From Antedon mediterranea (taxonomy: Eukaryota > Echinodermata > Crinoidea > Comatulida > Antedonidae), in contig NC_092676.1 of assembly GCF_964355755.1 (NCBI RefSeq), positions 13,808,288 to 13,872,287 of the forward strand: a stretch of DNA of 64,000 nucleotides. Reading direction: 5' to 3'. The translations under genes and the position numbers were made by a program. Each line of letters begins with the position of its first letter. The stretch's first letter is position 1. Below are positions 31,232-41,289 of the stretch, in pieces. Under the pieces are notes generated by a model that did no database searches, had not been told where the DNA came from, and worked only from the letters and a program-made list of their open reading frames with translations.

Positions 31232-34200
31232 CTACTGAGATCGGCTCAACTGGGGATCTACTATCATCACCACGTCTCCAACTTCTAAGTTTTCGACTTC
31301 CTTCTGCCACTTCTGGCGCCTTTGCAGAGTCGGTAGGTATGACCTGATGAACTGACGCCAAAACTGATCCGCTAGAACTTGACTATGTCGCCAATTACGC
31401 CGTCCTTTCAGTTCTGACTCGTCGTACACCACCATAGGTAGGGCAGGATCCCGCCGCCCCATCAACAACATATTTGGCGTAACTGGGTCGATATCAGCTA
31501 TCTCGGAGGATGCGTAGCCAAGAGGTTTAGAGTTCATAATACCTTCCACTTCCGTCAGAACAGTACGTAGCACAACATCAGGTACTACTCGGTCTCGTAG
31601 AACCCCTTTCAGCGCACATTTGATAGAGCGCACTTCCCGCTCCCACAATCCACCGAAATGAGGAGCACTTGGAGGGTTGAAGCAAAATCTCACTTTAAAT
31701 TTTGCCAGACGACTGGTCAACTCTGGTTCCATTGCCTTCAGTGCAGTCTTGATCTCTTTCTCCGCTCCCTTGAAGTTTGTCCCACAGTCACTACGGAGCT
31801 CATATGGTACTCCTCTGCGTGAGGCAAAACGCCTATACGCCATCAGAAAATGATCCACATCAAGAGACTCTAACAGTTCTACATGAACGGCACGGGTCGT
31901 CATACACTTGAAGACAAGGCCCCAACGCTTCTCTTGTGACCGCCTAACTTTCACTGCAATTGGACCAAAGCAATCCATCCCGGTAGAATAGAAAGGAGGC
32001 TTATTCACCCTTAATCGGGATTCCGGCAAATCAGCCATTCTGGGTATCAGTGGTTTCTGCCGCCAACGTTTGCAGTCAGAGCATTTTCTGAGTATACCTT
32101 TAACAGAGGTTCGTCCTCTCAATATCCAGAAGCGACGACGCAGATAGGCGAAAACTTGCTCGGTTCCGGCCTGGTGGCTGAAATGATTATCAGCATCCTG
32201 GATAAGCAACTTGGTTACTGGATGTGATGATGGGAGGACAATTGGATGTGGTTCTACACTAGTTTTGTTATCCATTTTCCTTAAACGTCCACCAACTCTA
32301 ATTAGATTTGTCGTTTCATCCAGCTCTGGAGAGAGCTCCAACAGACGACTACTCTTCGGTATTTCTTTCTGGGTTTTGAGCGTCGCAATCTCTTCTTTAA
32401 ATGATTCTTGTTGGGCTCGTTGTAAGAGTTGATATTCGGCATCACATACTTGTTCTGCAGTTAATACAACTGAATCTTGTCCATCAACTGCGTTGAGTTT
32501 CTCTCCCAGTGCTTGTACAAGTTCTGGCCAGGTCGGGAATTCTTCCAAATCTATATTCTGTACTGGAGTCGCCAAGGTTACACCACAAAATAGGGACTTC
32601 TTTATTTCGTTGGTATCTACAGATGAATTTAATGATGAGACTCGAGTTCGTGCCAGCACTGAGGCACTATGACTCTGCCATGTATCTTCTGCCTCTAGCA
32701 GCCATGAAGGTCCATCAGTCCATCTGGATCCTTTTCCGAGCTCTGTCACTGACAGACCTCGAGTAATGTCATCTGCAGGGTTTTCATCTGTTCGCACATA
32801 ACGCCACACACTGTCGGATGTCAACGTCTGGATTTCAGCTATCCGAGTCCCCACAAACACCTTGAAACGACAGGAATCTGATTGTATCCATGTAAGAACT
32901 GTTGTTGAATCACTCCACATATTAATATGTTCCACATCCAGGGTGAGTGCATTGGTGATAGTCTGAGCTAGTTGTGCACCAAGAAGAGCCCCAAGTAATT
33001 CCAGGCGTGGTATAGAAGTGAGGCGTTTTGGTGCTACTCTGCATTTGGCCAACACGAAACTCATGTGAACACTACCGTCACTATCCATTGAGCGTAAGTA
33101 GGCAACGGCACCATAAAGCTTCTCTGAGGCATCACAAAACACATGTAATGTCATTTTTACAATTGTGCTGCTCATGTTAGATGGTGTATAGCACCGCTGT
33201 ATTCTTATTGATGGAACTTTCTCCAATTCATCACACCATTCTTCCCACCTTTGTCGAATGTCAGGATCTTTTACTTCTTCATCCCAATCAAGCTTTGTTG
33301 ACCAGAGTTCTTGAACAATCGTTTTGGCTCTGGATGTGAAAGGTGCTATATCTCCGAGTGGTTCAAACTGACTGGCAAGCACTCTGAGAGCATTGCGTTT
33401 GGTAAGTTTTCGGTTATCTGGAGATTTGGCTGGGTGGTATAACTCATCACTGTGGCAATCCCAATAAAGTCCTAAAGCTGGCTCTGGTTCCCCATTAATT
33501 TGACTGAGGGAAAGTGACTGCAATTGATGACCGGACTGTACGTCAGTGGGTAAGTGTTCAACTACATCTCGATGGCTGCTGGCATATTTTACCATTTGGA
33601 ACCCAGCTTCATTTAGACACTCACGTGTCTTATCTACAAGTTCCTTGGCTTCTGATATAGTGTTACGACTGGCTAGTTGATTATCCACATATGTCTCATT
33701 TTCGATGGTATCCTTGACAATTGGGTAGCGATCTTTTCTATCATTTGCCACCTTTTGTAAGGCAAATGTTGCACAACAAGGGCTACAAGCAGCTCCAAAT
33801 GGGAGTACCAGCCACTCCATTACAAGCCAAGTATCCATCTCGTCATCCCACCAGAGGAATCGCAACATACGTCGGTCTTCTGGGGCCAGTCTCACTTGAT
33901 GGAACATTGCGGTGATATCGCCGGATACTCCAACGCGTCCTTGTCGGAAACGTAGCAGCACGTCCAATAGTGCTGGACTTAGAGTCGGTCCAGCGAGTAA
34001 CTCATCGTTCAGATTCTGACCATCATATTCAAACGAACAGTTGAAGACAAGTCTGTACTTCCCACTACTGTGTACCACGTGACAGGGGATGTACCATCCT
34101 AATTGCTGCTCCGGAGACAATGTGTCAACAGGCCCTATAACTCGTATGGAGCCGTTCGTCTTCAGCTTGTTAATATATGATCGACAGAAGTCTACCAACT

Positions 34201-36859
34201 CTGGTTTGCGGGATATTTTTCTCTGGGTAGAAAGAGCTAGGCTCTGAACACATCTCGGTGTACTAGACGGGGGTCTGTACCCAGGTTTCCACAGGAGTGG
34301 CGTCTGGAGTCTTTGTACACCTTGGACCTCGACCTGCTTGGTACCATTTTCCAATGTCTGAATAGCAAACTTGTCATTCTTTGACCGCACTGATTCCTTT
34401 GGATTTACATGGTGCAACACATCTACTGCCATAAATCTTTCCATTAATTGGTGCAGCTTATGTTCTGGTTGAGTGCTAGTGTACATCATCTGAGGATGTC
34501 CTAGTAGCTTTCCTTGTTTCTGGAGACCCTGCTTTCCCTGTACAGTCCAACCAAATAGTGTCTTGACCGCAACTGGTGAACCCGTTTTGGGTCCTCTTCT
34601 AGTTTCCAACGACAGAGTACATTCAATGTTATCGGCACCAATCAATATCGTCGGCTGCACCTTTTCGGCAGTAAATAATGGTAGTCCTCTAAGGTGTGGC
34701 CATTTTGACTGCAACCTCTCCGCAGAAACTGTATAATCCCCAAGTTGGACTTTAGTGGCGGCAAAGGCACACTTGATATTGAATGTCTGGTCTGGTTCTT
34801 CTCTGGGCGAGAGGGTGAAGTCCACACATTTTCCTTTCCAGTCAGTGTCACCTGTTACCGTTTTAACTTTGATTGACTCTTCCTCACCATTAATGCCCAG
34901 TTCATTTATCAATCTTTCTGATACCATCGTGCGTTCTGCACACTCATCAAGAACACCGTATGTGTTTACTAAACCTTTGGCACCATAGATGGTTAGGGGT
35001 ACAACTTTGATTAGTACATCGTGGTAGTCAAGTTTAGCAGTTAAACCCATTCCAGTACATAGTTGAGTTGGATTAGGTACTGGTTCAACTGGAGCTGGGG
35101 CTGGTGCTGGTGCAATCACTTTGTGGAGACTACTTCTGTGGTCCTTTGTACATTCCTTGCACCTTTTTGGAAATGGGCAAACACCATCATGCTTCTTAGC
35201 ACACTTTTTGCACCGGTTGGTGGTCTCCAACCATTTAATTTTGTCTGCATAGCTAATCTTGGAGAAGTTACCACATGTTTCTAGGTAATGTCCGCTTTCA
35301 TCAACATCACAATACAGGCATGTAACACGCTTCTTAGCCTTTGAACTACTTTGAGTAATATAAGCCTTCGTGGCAGGCGGTTGTTCACGTTTCTTCTGCT
35401 GTTTAGCGGTTGCATATGGTTTTTGGTCTCCTGTACCATGACTCATTTTTTCTAGCAGTATTAGACCAGCTGGTCCTGTTTTCTCCTCTAACCATGTTGA
35501 AAGGTTTTGAACAGTATAGATCATTCCCTTTTCCTGTTTCCACATCTTGAATAGAAACTCATCGTGGAGCCTGTCTGGTAGTTTCTTTGTCAGGTCTGCC
35601 GCATACCGATGGTGATTCAGCTCATTCCCATGGTTTAATTTGTTGGCAGTCTGGACCACAGTTACCAGTTCATCCGAAAAATCTCTGAGACCAGCCCAGT
35701 CCCCTTGATGTATTGTAGGGCGTACCTGGAGCTGGTCCAATAACCCTTGAACGATTCTACTGGGATCACCAAAGGCCTTCTCCAACTGTTTCATGGTTTC
35801 CTTGTAAGCGTCATCTCCTAGCATGAGGTTACGGTCAGCCATTGCTAATGGTCGTCCGCCAAGGTGACTACGTAAATATGCAAACTTAGTTGCTTCGGGT
35901 AGCTGTAATTTCGCCTGACTCATCACACTATCCCATACTGATTTAAATGTCACATACTGCTTAACATCGTGTTCATCACAGAATTTTGGTATATTCAGTT
36001 TTGGTAAACCATCCCAAACTCTACTAATACCAAACACTGGGTTAATACTCTGGGTCGTTGGTTGGTATGTCGGTTGGTATGCCGGTACTCCGGGAGATGG
36101 ATTGAATGACGATGCAGTAGAATTTAGTACCGGTATGTCAGTACAAAGTCCAGCATTCCGTACGTTACTTGTCGTAACGGTATGCATCTGATGTTGTGTA
36201 ATATTTTGCACATCATTCATAGGCACTGGCATATGCGGTATTGTACTTTGTGCATTACTAGTGAACCTGGACATCCAGGGTCTTGTACTCATTACATCAG
36301 TAACCATGGTAAACGTAGGTTTAGTGTTCGCCACCCCGTGTGGTGAGATGGTTTGTATGGGTGTGTACTGATTCATCATACTGTTTACCGCATAAGTTTG
36401 TTGAGTACACACTTTCGGTCTGGCTGCATTCTGTATTTCTGTCCGATTAATAATACTAGCACTGCTAGTAGTAGCAACAACGCTTTCACTGACCGGTACC
36501 GTAACAGTCCTTGTAACGGGTTCTGGACTGCTTTCTGTAAGGTTGATGTCAGTCATTGTTGTGTCTGCCAGGAATTTCTTCACATGATCTTCGGACGTTT
36601 CGTTGGGAGATGTGGTTAACAATTCATTTAGGTCTTCATTTAGAACGGCGGTGAGTGTGTCCGCTTGTGCTCGTAGGGCCTGTGCCTTGCTCCTCGCCTT
36701 TAGTATATGTAACTCGGCTTCTTTAGATGCAATTTCCACTGCAGCCATGGCTTCTGTCTCGGCAGCAGCGGCATCTGCTAACACCGAGGCTCTATGGTTC
36801 GATGACCTCGACGATAGCTTTGATGATCGGCGACTGGAGCACGTGGATCGGTTAGACAT
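31232..36859 (-). CDS. BEL/Pao gag-pol polyprotein (two apparent inactivating changes)
   Basis: An 1875-codon frame. Gag occupies roughly residues 1-500, followed near 511-575 by a Cys/His-rich region (CLYCDVDESGHYLETC, CKKCAKKHDGVC). A protease-like LDECAERTMV follows, then RT with GDITAMFHQVRL and LPFGAACSP, the RNase H region with VFCDASE, and an integrase with an HHCC-type zinc region and D,D,E positions in GMDCFGPI, RSDCGTNFKG and LWEREV. Two oddities: the RT palm motif reads YVDN where the family has YVDD, and the frame ends at TAG (31232-31234) where the family has Trp, after which the same frame stays open for about 45 more codons (PVGVV...RPVAKLVKL). Otherwise uninterrupted. Confidence 0.93.
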   Translation of the reverse strand: MSNRSTCSSRRSSKLSSRSSNHRASVLADAAAAETEAMAAVEIASKEAELHILKARSKAQALRAQADTLTAVLNEDLNELLTTSPNETSEDHVKKFLADTTMTDINLTESSPEPVTRTVTVPVSESVVATTSSASIINRTEIQNAARPKVCTQQTYAVNSMMNQYTPIQTISPHGVANTKPTFTMVTDVMSTRPWMSRFTSNAQSTIPHMPVPMNDVQNITQHQMHTVTTSNVRNAGLCTDIPVLNSTASSFNPSPGVPAYQPTYQPTTQSINPVFGISRVWDGLPKLNIPKFCDEHDVKQYVTFKSVWDSVMSQAKLQLPEATKFAYLRSHLGGRPLAMADRNLMLGDDAYKETMKQLEKAFGDPSRIVQGLLDQLQVRPTIHQGDWAGLRDFSDELVTVVQTANKLNHGNELNHHRYAADLTKKLPDRLHDEFLFKMWKQEKGMIYTVQNLSTWLEEKTGPAGLILLEKMSHGTGDQKPYATAKQQKKREQPPATKAYITQSSSKAKKRVTCLYCDVDESGHYLETCGNFSKISYADKIKWLETTNRCKKCAKKHDGVCPFPKRCKECTKDHRSSLHKVIAPAPAPAPVEPVPNPTQLCTGMGLTAKLDYHDVLIKVVPLTIYGAKGLVNTYGVLDECAERTMVSERLINELGINGEEESIKVKTVTGDTDWKGKCVDFTLSPREEPDQTFNIKCAFAATKVQLGDYTVSAERLQSKWPHLRGLPLFTAEKVQPTILIGADNIECTLSLETRRGPKTGSPVAVKTLFGWTVQGKQGLQKQGKLLGHPQMMYTSTQPEHKLHQLMERFMAVDVLHHVNPKESVRSKNDKFAIQTLENGTKQVEVQGVQRLQTPLLWKPGYRPPSSTPRCVQSLALSTQRKISRKPELVDFCRSYINKLKTNGSIRVIGPVDTLSPEQQLGWYIPCHVVHSSGKYRLVFNCSFEYDGQNLNDELLAGPTLSPALLDVLLRFRQGRVGVSGDITAMFHQVRLAPEDRRMLRFLWWDDEMDTWLVMEWLVLPFGAACSPCCATFALQKVANDRKDRYPIVKDTIENETYVDNQLASRNTISEAKELVDKTRECLNEAGFQMVKYASSHRDVVEHLPTDVQSGHQLQSLSLSQINGEPEPALGLYWDCHSDELYHPAKSPDNRKLTKRNALRVLASQFEPLGDIAPFTSRAKTIVQELWSTKLDWDEEVKDPDIRQRWEEWCDELEKVPSIRIQRCYTPSNMSSTIVKMTLHVFCDASEKLYGAVAYLRSMDSDGSVHMSFVLAKCRVAPKRLTSIPRLELLGALLGAQLAQTITNALTLDVEHINMWSDSTTVLTWIQSDSCRFKVFVGTRIAEIQTLTSDSVWRYVRTDENPADDITRGLSVTELGKGSRWTDGPSWLLEAEDTWQSHSASVLARTRVSSLNSSVDTNEIKKSLFCGVTLATPVQNIDLEEFPTWPELVQALGEKLNAVDGQDSVVLTAEQVCDAEYQLLQRAQQESFKEEIATLKTQKEIPKSSRLLELSPELDETTNLIRVGGRLRKMDNKTSVEPHPIVLPSSHPVTKLLIQDADNHFSHQAGTEQVFAYLRRRFWILRGRTSVKGILRKCSDCKRWRQKPLIPRMADLPESRLRVNKPPFYSTGMDCFGPIAVKVRRSQEKRWGLVFKCMTTRAVHVELLESLDVDHFLMAYRRFASRRGVPYELRSDCGTNFKGAEKEIKTALKAMEPELTSRLAKFKVRFCFNPPSAPHFGGLWEREVRSIKCALKGVLRDRVVPDVVLRTVLTEVEGIMNSKPLGYASSEIADIDPVTPNMLLMGRRDPALPMVVYDESELKGRRNWRHSQVLADQFWRQFIRSYLPTLQRRQKWQKEVENLEVGDVVMIVDPQLSRSQ

Positions 36860-36918
36860 ACTTGTTTAGGCTAGGCTAGGCTATATCAGTAAAATGTGAT
36901 AACTTACTTCTCAAGTAA

Positions 36919-36935
36919 TCCGGCTCGAGGGACCA
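36919..36935 (-). promoter_or_regulatory. Primer-binding site matching tRNA-Tyr 3' end
   Basis: Two bases inside the 5' LTR. The + strand reads TCCGGCTCGAGGGACCA, which equals the 3' end of a eukaryotic tRNA-Tyr (TCCGGCTCGAAGGACCA) with one mismatch, so minus-strand synthesis is probably primed by tRNA-Tyr. The tRNA match is from memory of the conserved acceptor stem. Confidence 0.75.
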
Positions 36936-36937
36936 AA

Positions 36938-37144
36938 TGTTCTGTTTGGGAGGTTGCTGGGTTTGTTTACTTGAATCTTTACTTGCAAATAAGTACCACA
37001 CACGAATTGATTATAACAACATCATTTATTTATTAAACAATAACAAACTTTACTGTGACGATACAATCGCCATTTTCAACAACAACGAAAATCCAACAAC
37101 AGAGGGCGCTATGACCCTTTTTGGAATATGGCACTGTCTTAACA
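36938..37144 (-). repeat. BEL/Pao 5' LTR (207 bp)
   Basis: Apparently identical to 30715-30921, indicating a very recent insertion, because the two LTRs start identical at integration. Confidence 0.95.
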
Positions 37145-37445
37145 GTATGACCAACAATCAACTTGGTAACATTAATTCAGACACTAATTTATCTCTAGAC
37201 AAGTTTAATAAGTCTAGTTCGCTAGTATAAATAATAAAAGCCTACTTTCTGGCCTAGGCCTACAAATAAATAATTAATTTAATTTTAAATGTAACAATTA
37301 TCAAATTACACTACTTTTATTAGTAATGAACCTATTGATGTAAATTCAATTGAATTTAGACCTACTATCAGCTATTTGCTTTCATAAAATATAGGCTTTA
37401 CTAGATTCTTACCGTAGGCCCTATGATTGGTTGGTGGTGACTTAC

Positions 37446-37608
37446 CTGAAAAACGCGTTGCATTCGTCGTCATTGTACGATTATTGTAATCTTTGTACTG
37501 TACATTTATATTATTGCTTTTATTAAAATCATACAAAAGTAAATACTCCTCGGGGTCAATTATATCATCGTAAAGTGCGATATTTAATGCATCTTGTACG
37601 GAAGCCAT
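37446..37608 (-). CDS. Harbinger DDE transposase, exon 1
   Basis: Starts MASVQDALNIALYDDIIDP (ATG at 37606-37608 on the minus strand) and ends NATRFS plus one base before donor GTAAGT (reads ACTTAC at 37440-37445 on the + strand). Joined to the acceptor at 30600, the split codon becomes Glu and the frame continues EDIYRLQ, a normal N-terminal arrangement for Harbinger transposases. The native intron would be under 600 bp but is now about 6.8 kb because of the BEL/Pao insertion. The 5' leader from the terminal repeat is about 140-160 bp. Confidence 0.82.
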
Positions 37609-37747
37609 GGCTGTTTGTTTATATCATATCAAAACTATCGTGACGCGACGTCGTCGCGAATCGCGTATCGTAATCGAACTTTTTAAAGTGGACGACAACC
37701 AGCATTTCACACATCAGCGCGCACTGGTAATCCGTCGTCGTCCCTCT

Positions 37748-37770
37748 CCGTCGTGTTTCGTAAACTCTCT
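37748..37770 (-). repeat. Harbinger-like right terminal inverted repeat
   Basis: Perfect 23-bp inverted match of 25199-25221, followed by ATT (37771-37773), the same three bases as on the left. Confidence 0.88.
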
Positions 37771-37773
37771 ATT

Positions 37774-38560
37774 ATGATGACGTCATCATGTTAAAATTTG
37801 CAATAAAAGACGGGTTCCGTCATTTCCACCTATTCTGCACTGTATGTAGTATGTATATAGTATAGTATAGTGTATAAGACACAAAATAGAGGGCACACTA
37901 AGATTTTATTTTCTTCAGGTCACCAATGGCATAATCGTTCTTCTGTGCGCAATATGCTAAGTATGACAGGCATGTGGTGTTTGCGCGGCGGATAACCTAA
38001 CTCGTCTACAGTGACGAGTTCAAATCTAGTTAATTGTTCGTTTTATGAAATCTATTTAGTAAAAAAAATCCTTTAGTTGAACATGCATGCCCTGTGTGGC
38101 ACAGTTCAATTACGAAAGACCAAACTAAGTAAATAGAAAGAGTTCAAAAAGGAGCTCTACAAATCATTTATGCCATGAACTATGTATCCTACGAGTCTGC
38201 TCTTATATTATATTGTCAGACCTTCCATCTCTATGGTAGCACTGTCCTGAATGGCGACACATGTACACTGTTGTTGCTCTTAGACTTATTGTAGTCTAAA
38301 TCAGCGATTGTGGTTGAAGTTTTTGCTGTTTTTTGGTTACGGTGTTATACAGTAGATGAGTGGAAATAGATGAAAAATAGGCGTTGAGTCAAACAAATTG
38401 CAACAGTTTTGTTTTTTTTGCTGAAACATACGCAACTATTATGTAAATATTATCATATCCAAAATCTACCCTGATCTGCCCATTATTAATTACCTAATTT
38501 GCATAAATTAAAAATGGCTGCGATTTGAAACTTTTGACCCTAATTATCTCGTAAACCATC
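37774..38560. other. Intergenic sequence, no gene recognised
   Basis: Contains TGACGTCATCA next to the transposon end, a small TATAGTATAGTATAG run near 37855 and AT-rich sequence. No frame or known repeat was recognised. Confidence 0.5.
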
Positions 38561-38564
38561 AAGT

Positions 38565-38925
38565 ATTTTATATAAGAATGTATTAAACACAAATATAAAC
38601 ATGACCCTAAACATTCGGAATAGCACATTTGATTACCATTTGATGGGTCAAAGGTCATTTCATTATACCTTATAAAAAACCATAATTATCTATTAAACCA
38701 TCGAATATTTAGTATAAGAATGTATTAAATACCAATATAAAAATGACCCTAAACATTCCGAATATGACATTTAATTTGTCATTTGACCTTCGGTCAAAGG
38801 TCATTTCAGTATACCTTATTATAAAAATGCTATGATTATATATTAAACCATTAAATAGTATAAGCATGTATAAAACACCAATATAAAAACATGACCATAA
38901 CAATTCTAAATAATTCAATCTGGGT
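38565..38925. repeat. About 2.5 tandem copies of a ~144-bp repeat
   Basis: TATAAGAATGTATTAAA marks copy starts near 38572, 38715 and 38860, each followed by CCAATATAAA, ATGACCCTAAACATTC and GGTCAAAGGTCATTTCA. GGTCAAAGGTCA is a direct repeat of AGGTCA-like half sites. Confidence 0.88.
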
Positions 38926-39092
38926 TTTGAACTTTTTTTGAACATTAATTTTACATATTAATATATTGTACTATCAATTATTCAATATTAGGCACATTGG
39001 CATAATATTAATTTAAGCTCATACACTAAAGATATCATATTAACAAAATAAAATTTAGAATGTTGCATGAACTCTTACTTGCTATGTGTGGT

Positions 39093-40285
39093 CAGTGGCG
39101 TATCCAGGATTTTGAAGTTGGGTGGGGGGCCAGGAATTGCCAATTTTCCGACAAAATTAAGCGTGGTTCCCACTAGAACGCATCACAACATTCATTCATT
39201 CATTCATTCATTTATTCGGTCAAAATCAACATACAATACATGATTACATAACAATGTTACAATACAAAAAGTCAATAAGTCATATTGTCTTATATGGGAT
39301 AACGATGCAAAATTAAAACCAAATTAAATATTATCTGTTAGTATGTTGTATTAATATTACAATAAAAAAAGAATTACAAAAATCTGACTTGTAGTTTTCG
39401 AAATATAGGGTCTAAAACATCGCCGAAAATGATCGTTTTTAGCTACGAAAGAAGTAAAACAATTTGCGGCCTTAGTCGACAATTCTATTAACTACGCCAT
39501 TTTTGGTTAAAATAATATATAATTAAGTTTTTTAGTAATTTATTTTATATATCACCATTGGAAATATCAATAAAACATGTTATTAAATGCTTATAAAATA
39601 TATAAAGTTGTTTACTTAACGGAATTCGGACAAATTCATTGCTCTAACTTTGTGTAGTAACGATCAGAGAGACCATTATGATCGACTTCATGGTACACGC
39701 GCGAGAGAAAACATTCCGCTGCGGGTGATTCGCATCCACCAATCAAATCAGCCAGAATCCAAAATCATTCAACCGTGAGCAATGCCAATCACGAGAAAGC
39801 TCAGCTTCCAATTCCAAAAATTAAAAAAATTGAATAATAAAGGCCTCATATCGAGAAAAAAACGGGTTTTTGGCACTTATAATAAATATATCTCAGATAA
39901 AAAAGCCCATGGCATGTGGAACTATTATAATCTTAGCGTAGGAAGACATACAAACACCAGGTCATGAGAGGCTCAACTGCAAAAACAAGGTTGAATAGGG
40001 TATGTTCAAAGACTTTTGAGTAAACAATCTAGCGTGTACGGCCGTTCGTGCTAGATGATAAGATATTTTAATCACATTGTTTTACGTGTTTGGTTAGATG
40101 TAATGAAAATAAAAAATAGTTGATCTGAAGGGAATGATATGATATGTAAAAAAACAAACACTCAAAAGAATTATGTGTACAGTTCAATTATTGTCAGAAT
40201 AATAGTTTATTCTTATTTGCCTAACTTTTTTTTTTCAAATCACCACAAACCCCCCCCCCCCCCTCCCCCACTGGATACGCCACTG
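39093..40285. mobile_element. hAT-like non-autonomous element A (8-bp TSD)
   Basis: Inverted ends CAGTGGCGTATCCAG...CTGGATACGCCACTG flanked by TGTGTGGT on both sides (39085-39092 and 40286-40293). Eight-base duplications and CAG ends fit hAT. 1193 bp without a transposase, with an (ATTC)n run near 39190 and poly-C/poly-G near the ends. It matches element B (54729-58450) in inverse orientation throughout and preserves the uninterrupted site CCGTTAAGTAAAC-equivalent (39613-39625 in reverse complement). Confidence 0.92.
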
Positions 40286-40435
40286 TGTGTGGTTGTATCG
40301 AATTTGTGGTAACACAACTTAATAAAGAAACTTAAAAGTTTATAAACATCCGTTGGTGTACAACACAGTATAACTTTCCTCTAATTTGATAAAAATCTGT
40401 AACATTGTTATAGATAGATATCACTATCTCCAATA

Positions 40436-40998
40436 ATATCAGTATTGTCTTCCAACAAAATATTTGTACAGATGCCATCCTGGCATTCGCCACAAGAGTT
40501 TGTACAGTAGAGGCCATTTTTTTGTAAGAACATTGTAAGGTATCGCAATATCCCTTACATTTGCACCTTATTACCTTCAACAGTTCACGAGGTGCAGGGC
40601 TAGAATCCATAGTAATAGGCATCAACTTTCCATTCTGTAATTTCCAACCCCACTCTTCTGGCTTTAGGTGGTTGTTCCCCATCCACACGAATGATATTTG
40701 CAGAGTCTGATGTAGGTGGAATGCTTTGTACTTCTATACTACAAATGCTTTTTAGAACTTTTTCATTGAATTTCTCATGGCGCACGTCATTAATGCTTTC
40801 TTCACATCCACCATACAAATGAACAAGGGCTGTCACCAGCTTTCTTAATTGTATCGTGATTCGAATATCTTGAAAGAAATAGTTCTCCGTGTTGCGTAAG
40901 TAACTCTTTTTTCTTTAAAACTATCCATTTCCCGATGCTGTATAGACGAGAGGTGGTATCACATCCACAAAGAGCGTGAAGAAATGGCAAAAATCTTC
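40436..40998 (-). pseudogene. Transposon-type ORF fragment with HALCGCDTTS motif and Cys-rich tail
   Basis: Three overlapping minus-strand frames make one protein: FLHALCGCDTTSRLYSIGK (40940-40998), ALVHLYGGCEESI...SIPPTSDSAN (about 40700-40836), then KPEEWGWKLQNGKLMPI, SSPAPRELLKVIRCKCKGYC and a C-terminal Cys cluster (CTNSCGECQDGIC). The HAxxGCDTTS...PPT...WGW...APxxLLxxIxCxCK order recurs in many repeat-encoded animal proteins, which I recognise as TE-associated without being able to name the superfamily. At least two frameshifts. Confidence 0.6.
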
Positions 40999-41289
40999 AA
41001 AACTGATCTTTAACACTAGTATTTTTCGTAAAATGTTTCATTAGAGAAAAAAAATATATACATTTTGAATAAATCAGTGAAAAAATAAATTCTCTCGGAC
41101 TAGTAGTTTTTGAGATATGGTAACCCTGTAATTTCACCCTAATTTGCATATTTAAGCTAATTTGCATATCATCAGGATGAGTGACAGAGGTGTATAGCTC
41201 AAATTTTGATCTCCTCATCATATATGACCATTTAAAAAAGAAAAATCTCTGTTTGCAATTTGTTTCACTCAAAATGATAGATTGCCTAG

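Larger units (their letters stand above)
30710..37149 (-). mobile_element. BEL/Pao LTR retrotransposon, essentially complete
   Basis: The element proper is 30715-37144 on the minus strand, flanked by GTATG on both sides (30710-30714, 37145-37149), the 5-bp duplication usual for this group. The two 207-bp LTRs show no difference that I could find. A single gag-pol frame, a primer-binding site and a purine-rich tract are all recognisable. It is inserted in the intron of the Harbinger transposase gene, in the same orientation as that gene. Confidence 0.95.
25199..37770. mobile_element. Harbinger-like DNA transposon carrying nested insertions
   Basis: Bounded by 23-bp perfect inverted termini beginning AGAGAGTTTACGAAACAC (25199-25221 and 37748-37770) and by ATT on both sides (25196-25198, 37771-37773), a 3-bp duplication as expected for the superfamily. 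It encodes the two proteins expected of PIF/Harbinger elements in convergent orientation: a Myb/SANT-like DNA-binding protein (+) and a DDE transposase (-). The total is 12,572 bp. Removing the BEL/Pao element (with 5-bp TSD) and the hAT-like element (with 5-bp TSD) leaves about 4.2 kb. Confidence 0.88.

Noticed and set aside
31232-36859. Plus-strand frames across the BEL/Pao body (for example 36353-36869)
   Set aside because: Antisense shadows of the gag-pol frame.
36937-37230. 97-codon frame and its counterpart at 30714-30941 as paralogous genes
   Set aside because: Both are translations of the two identical LTRs.
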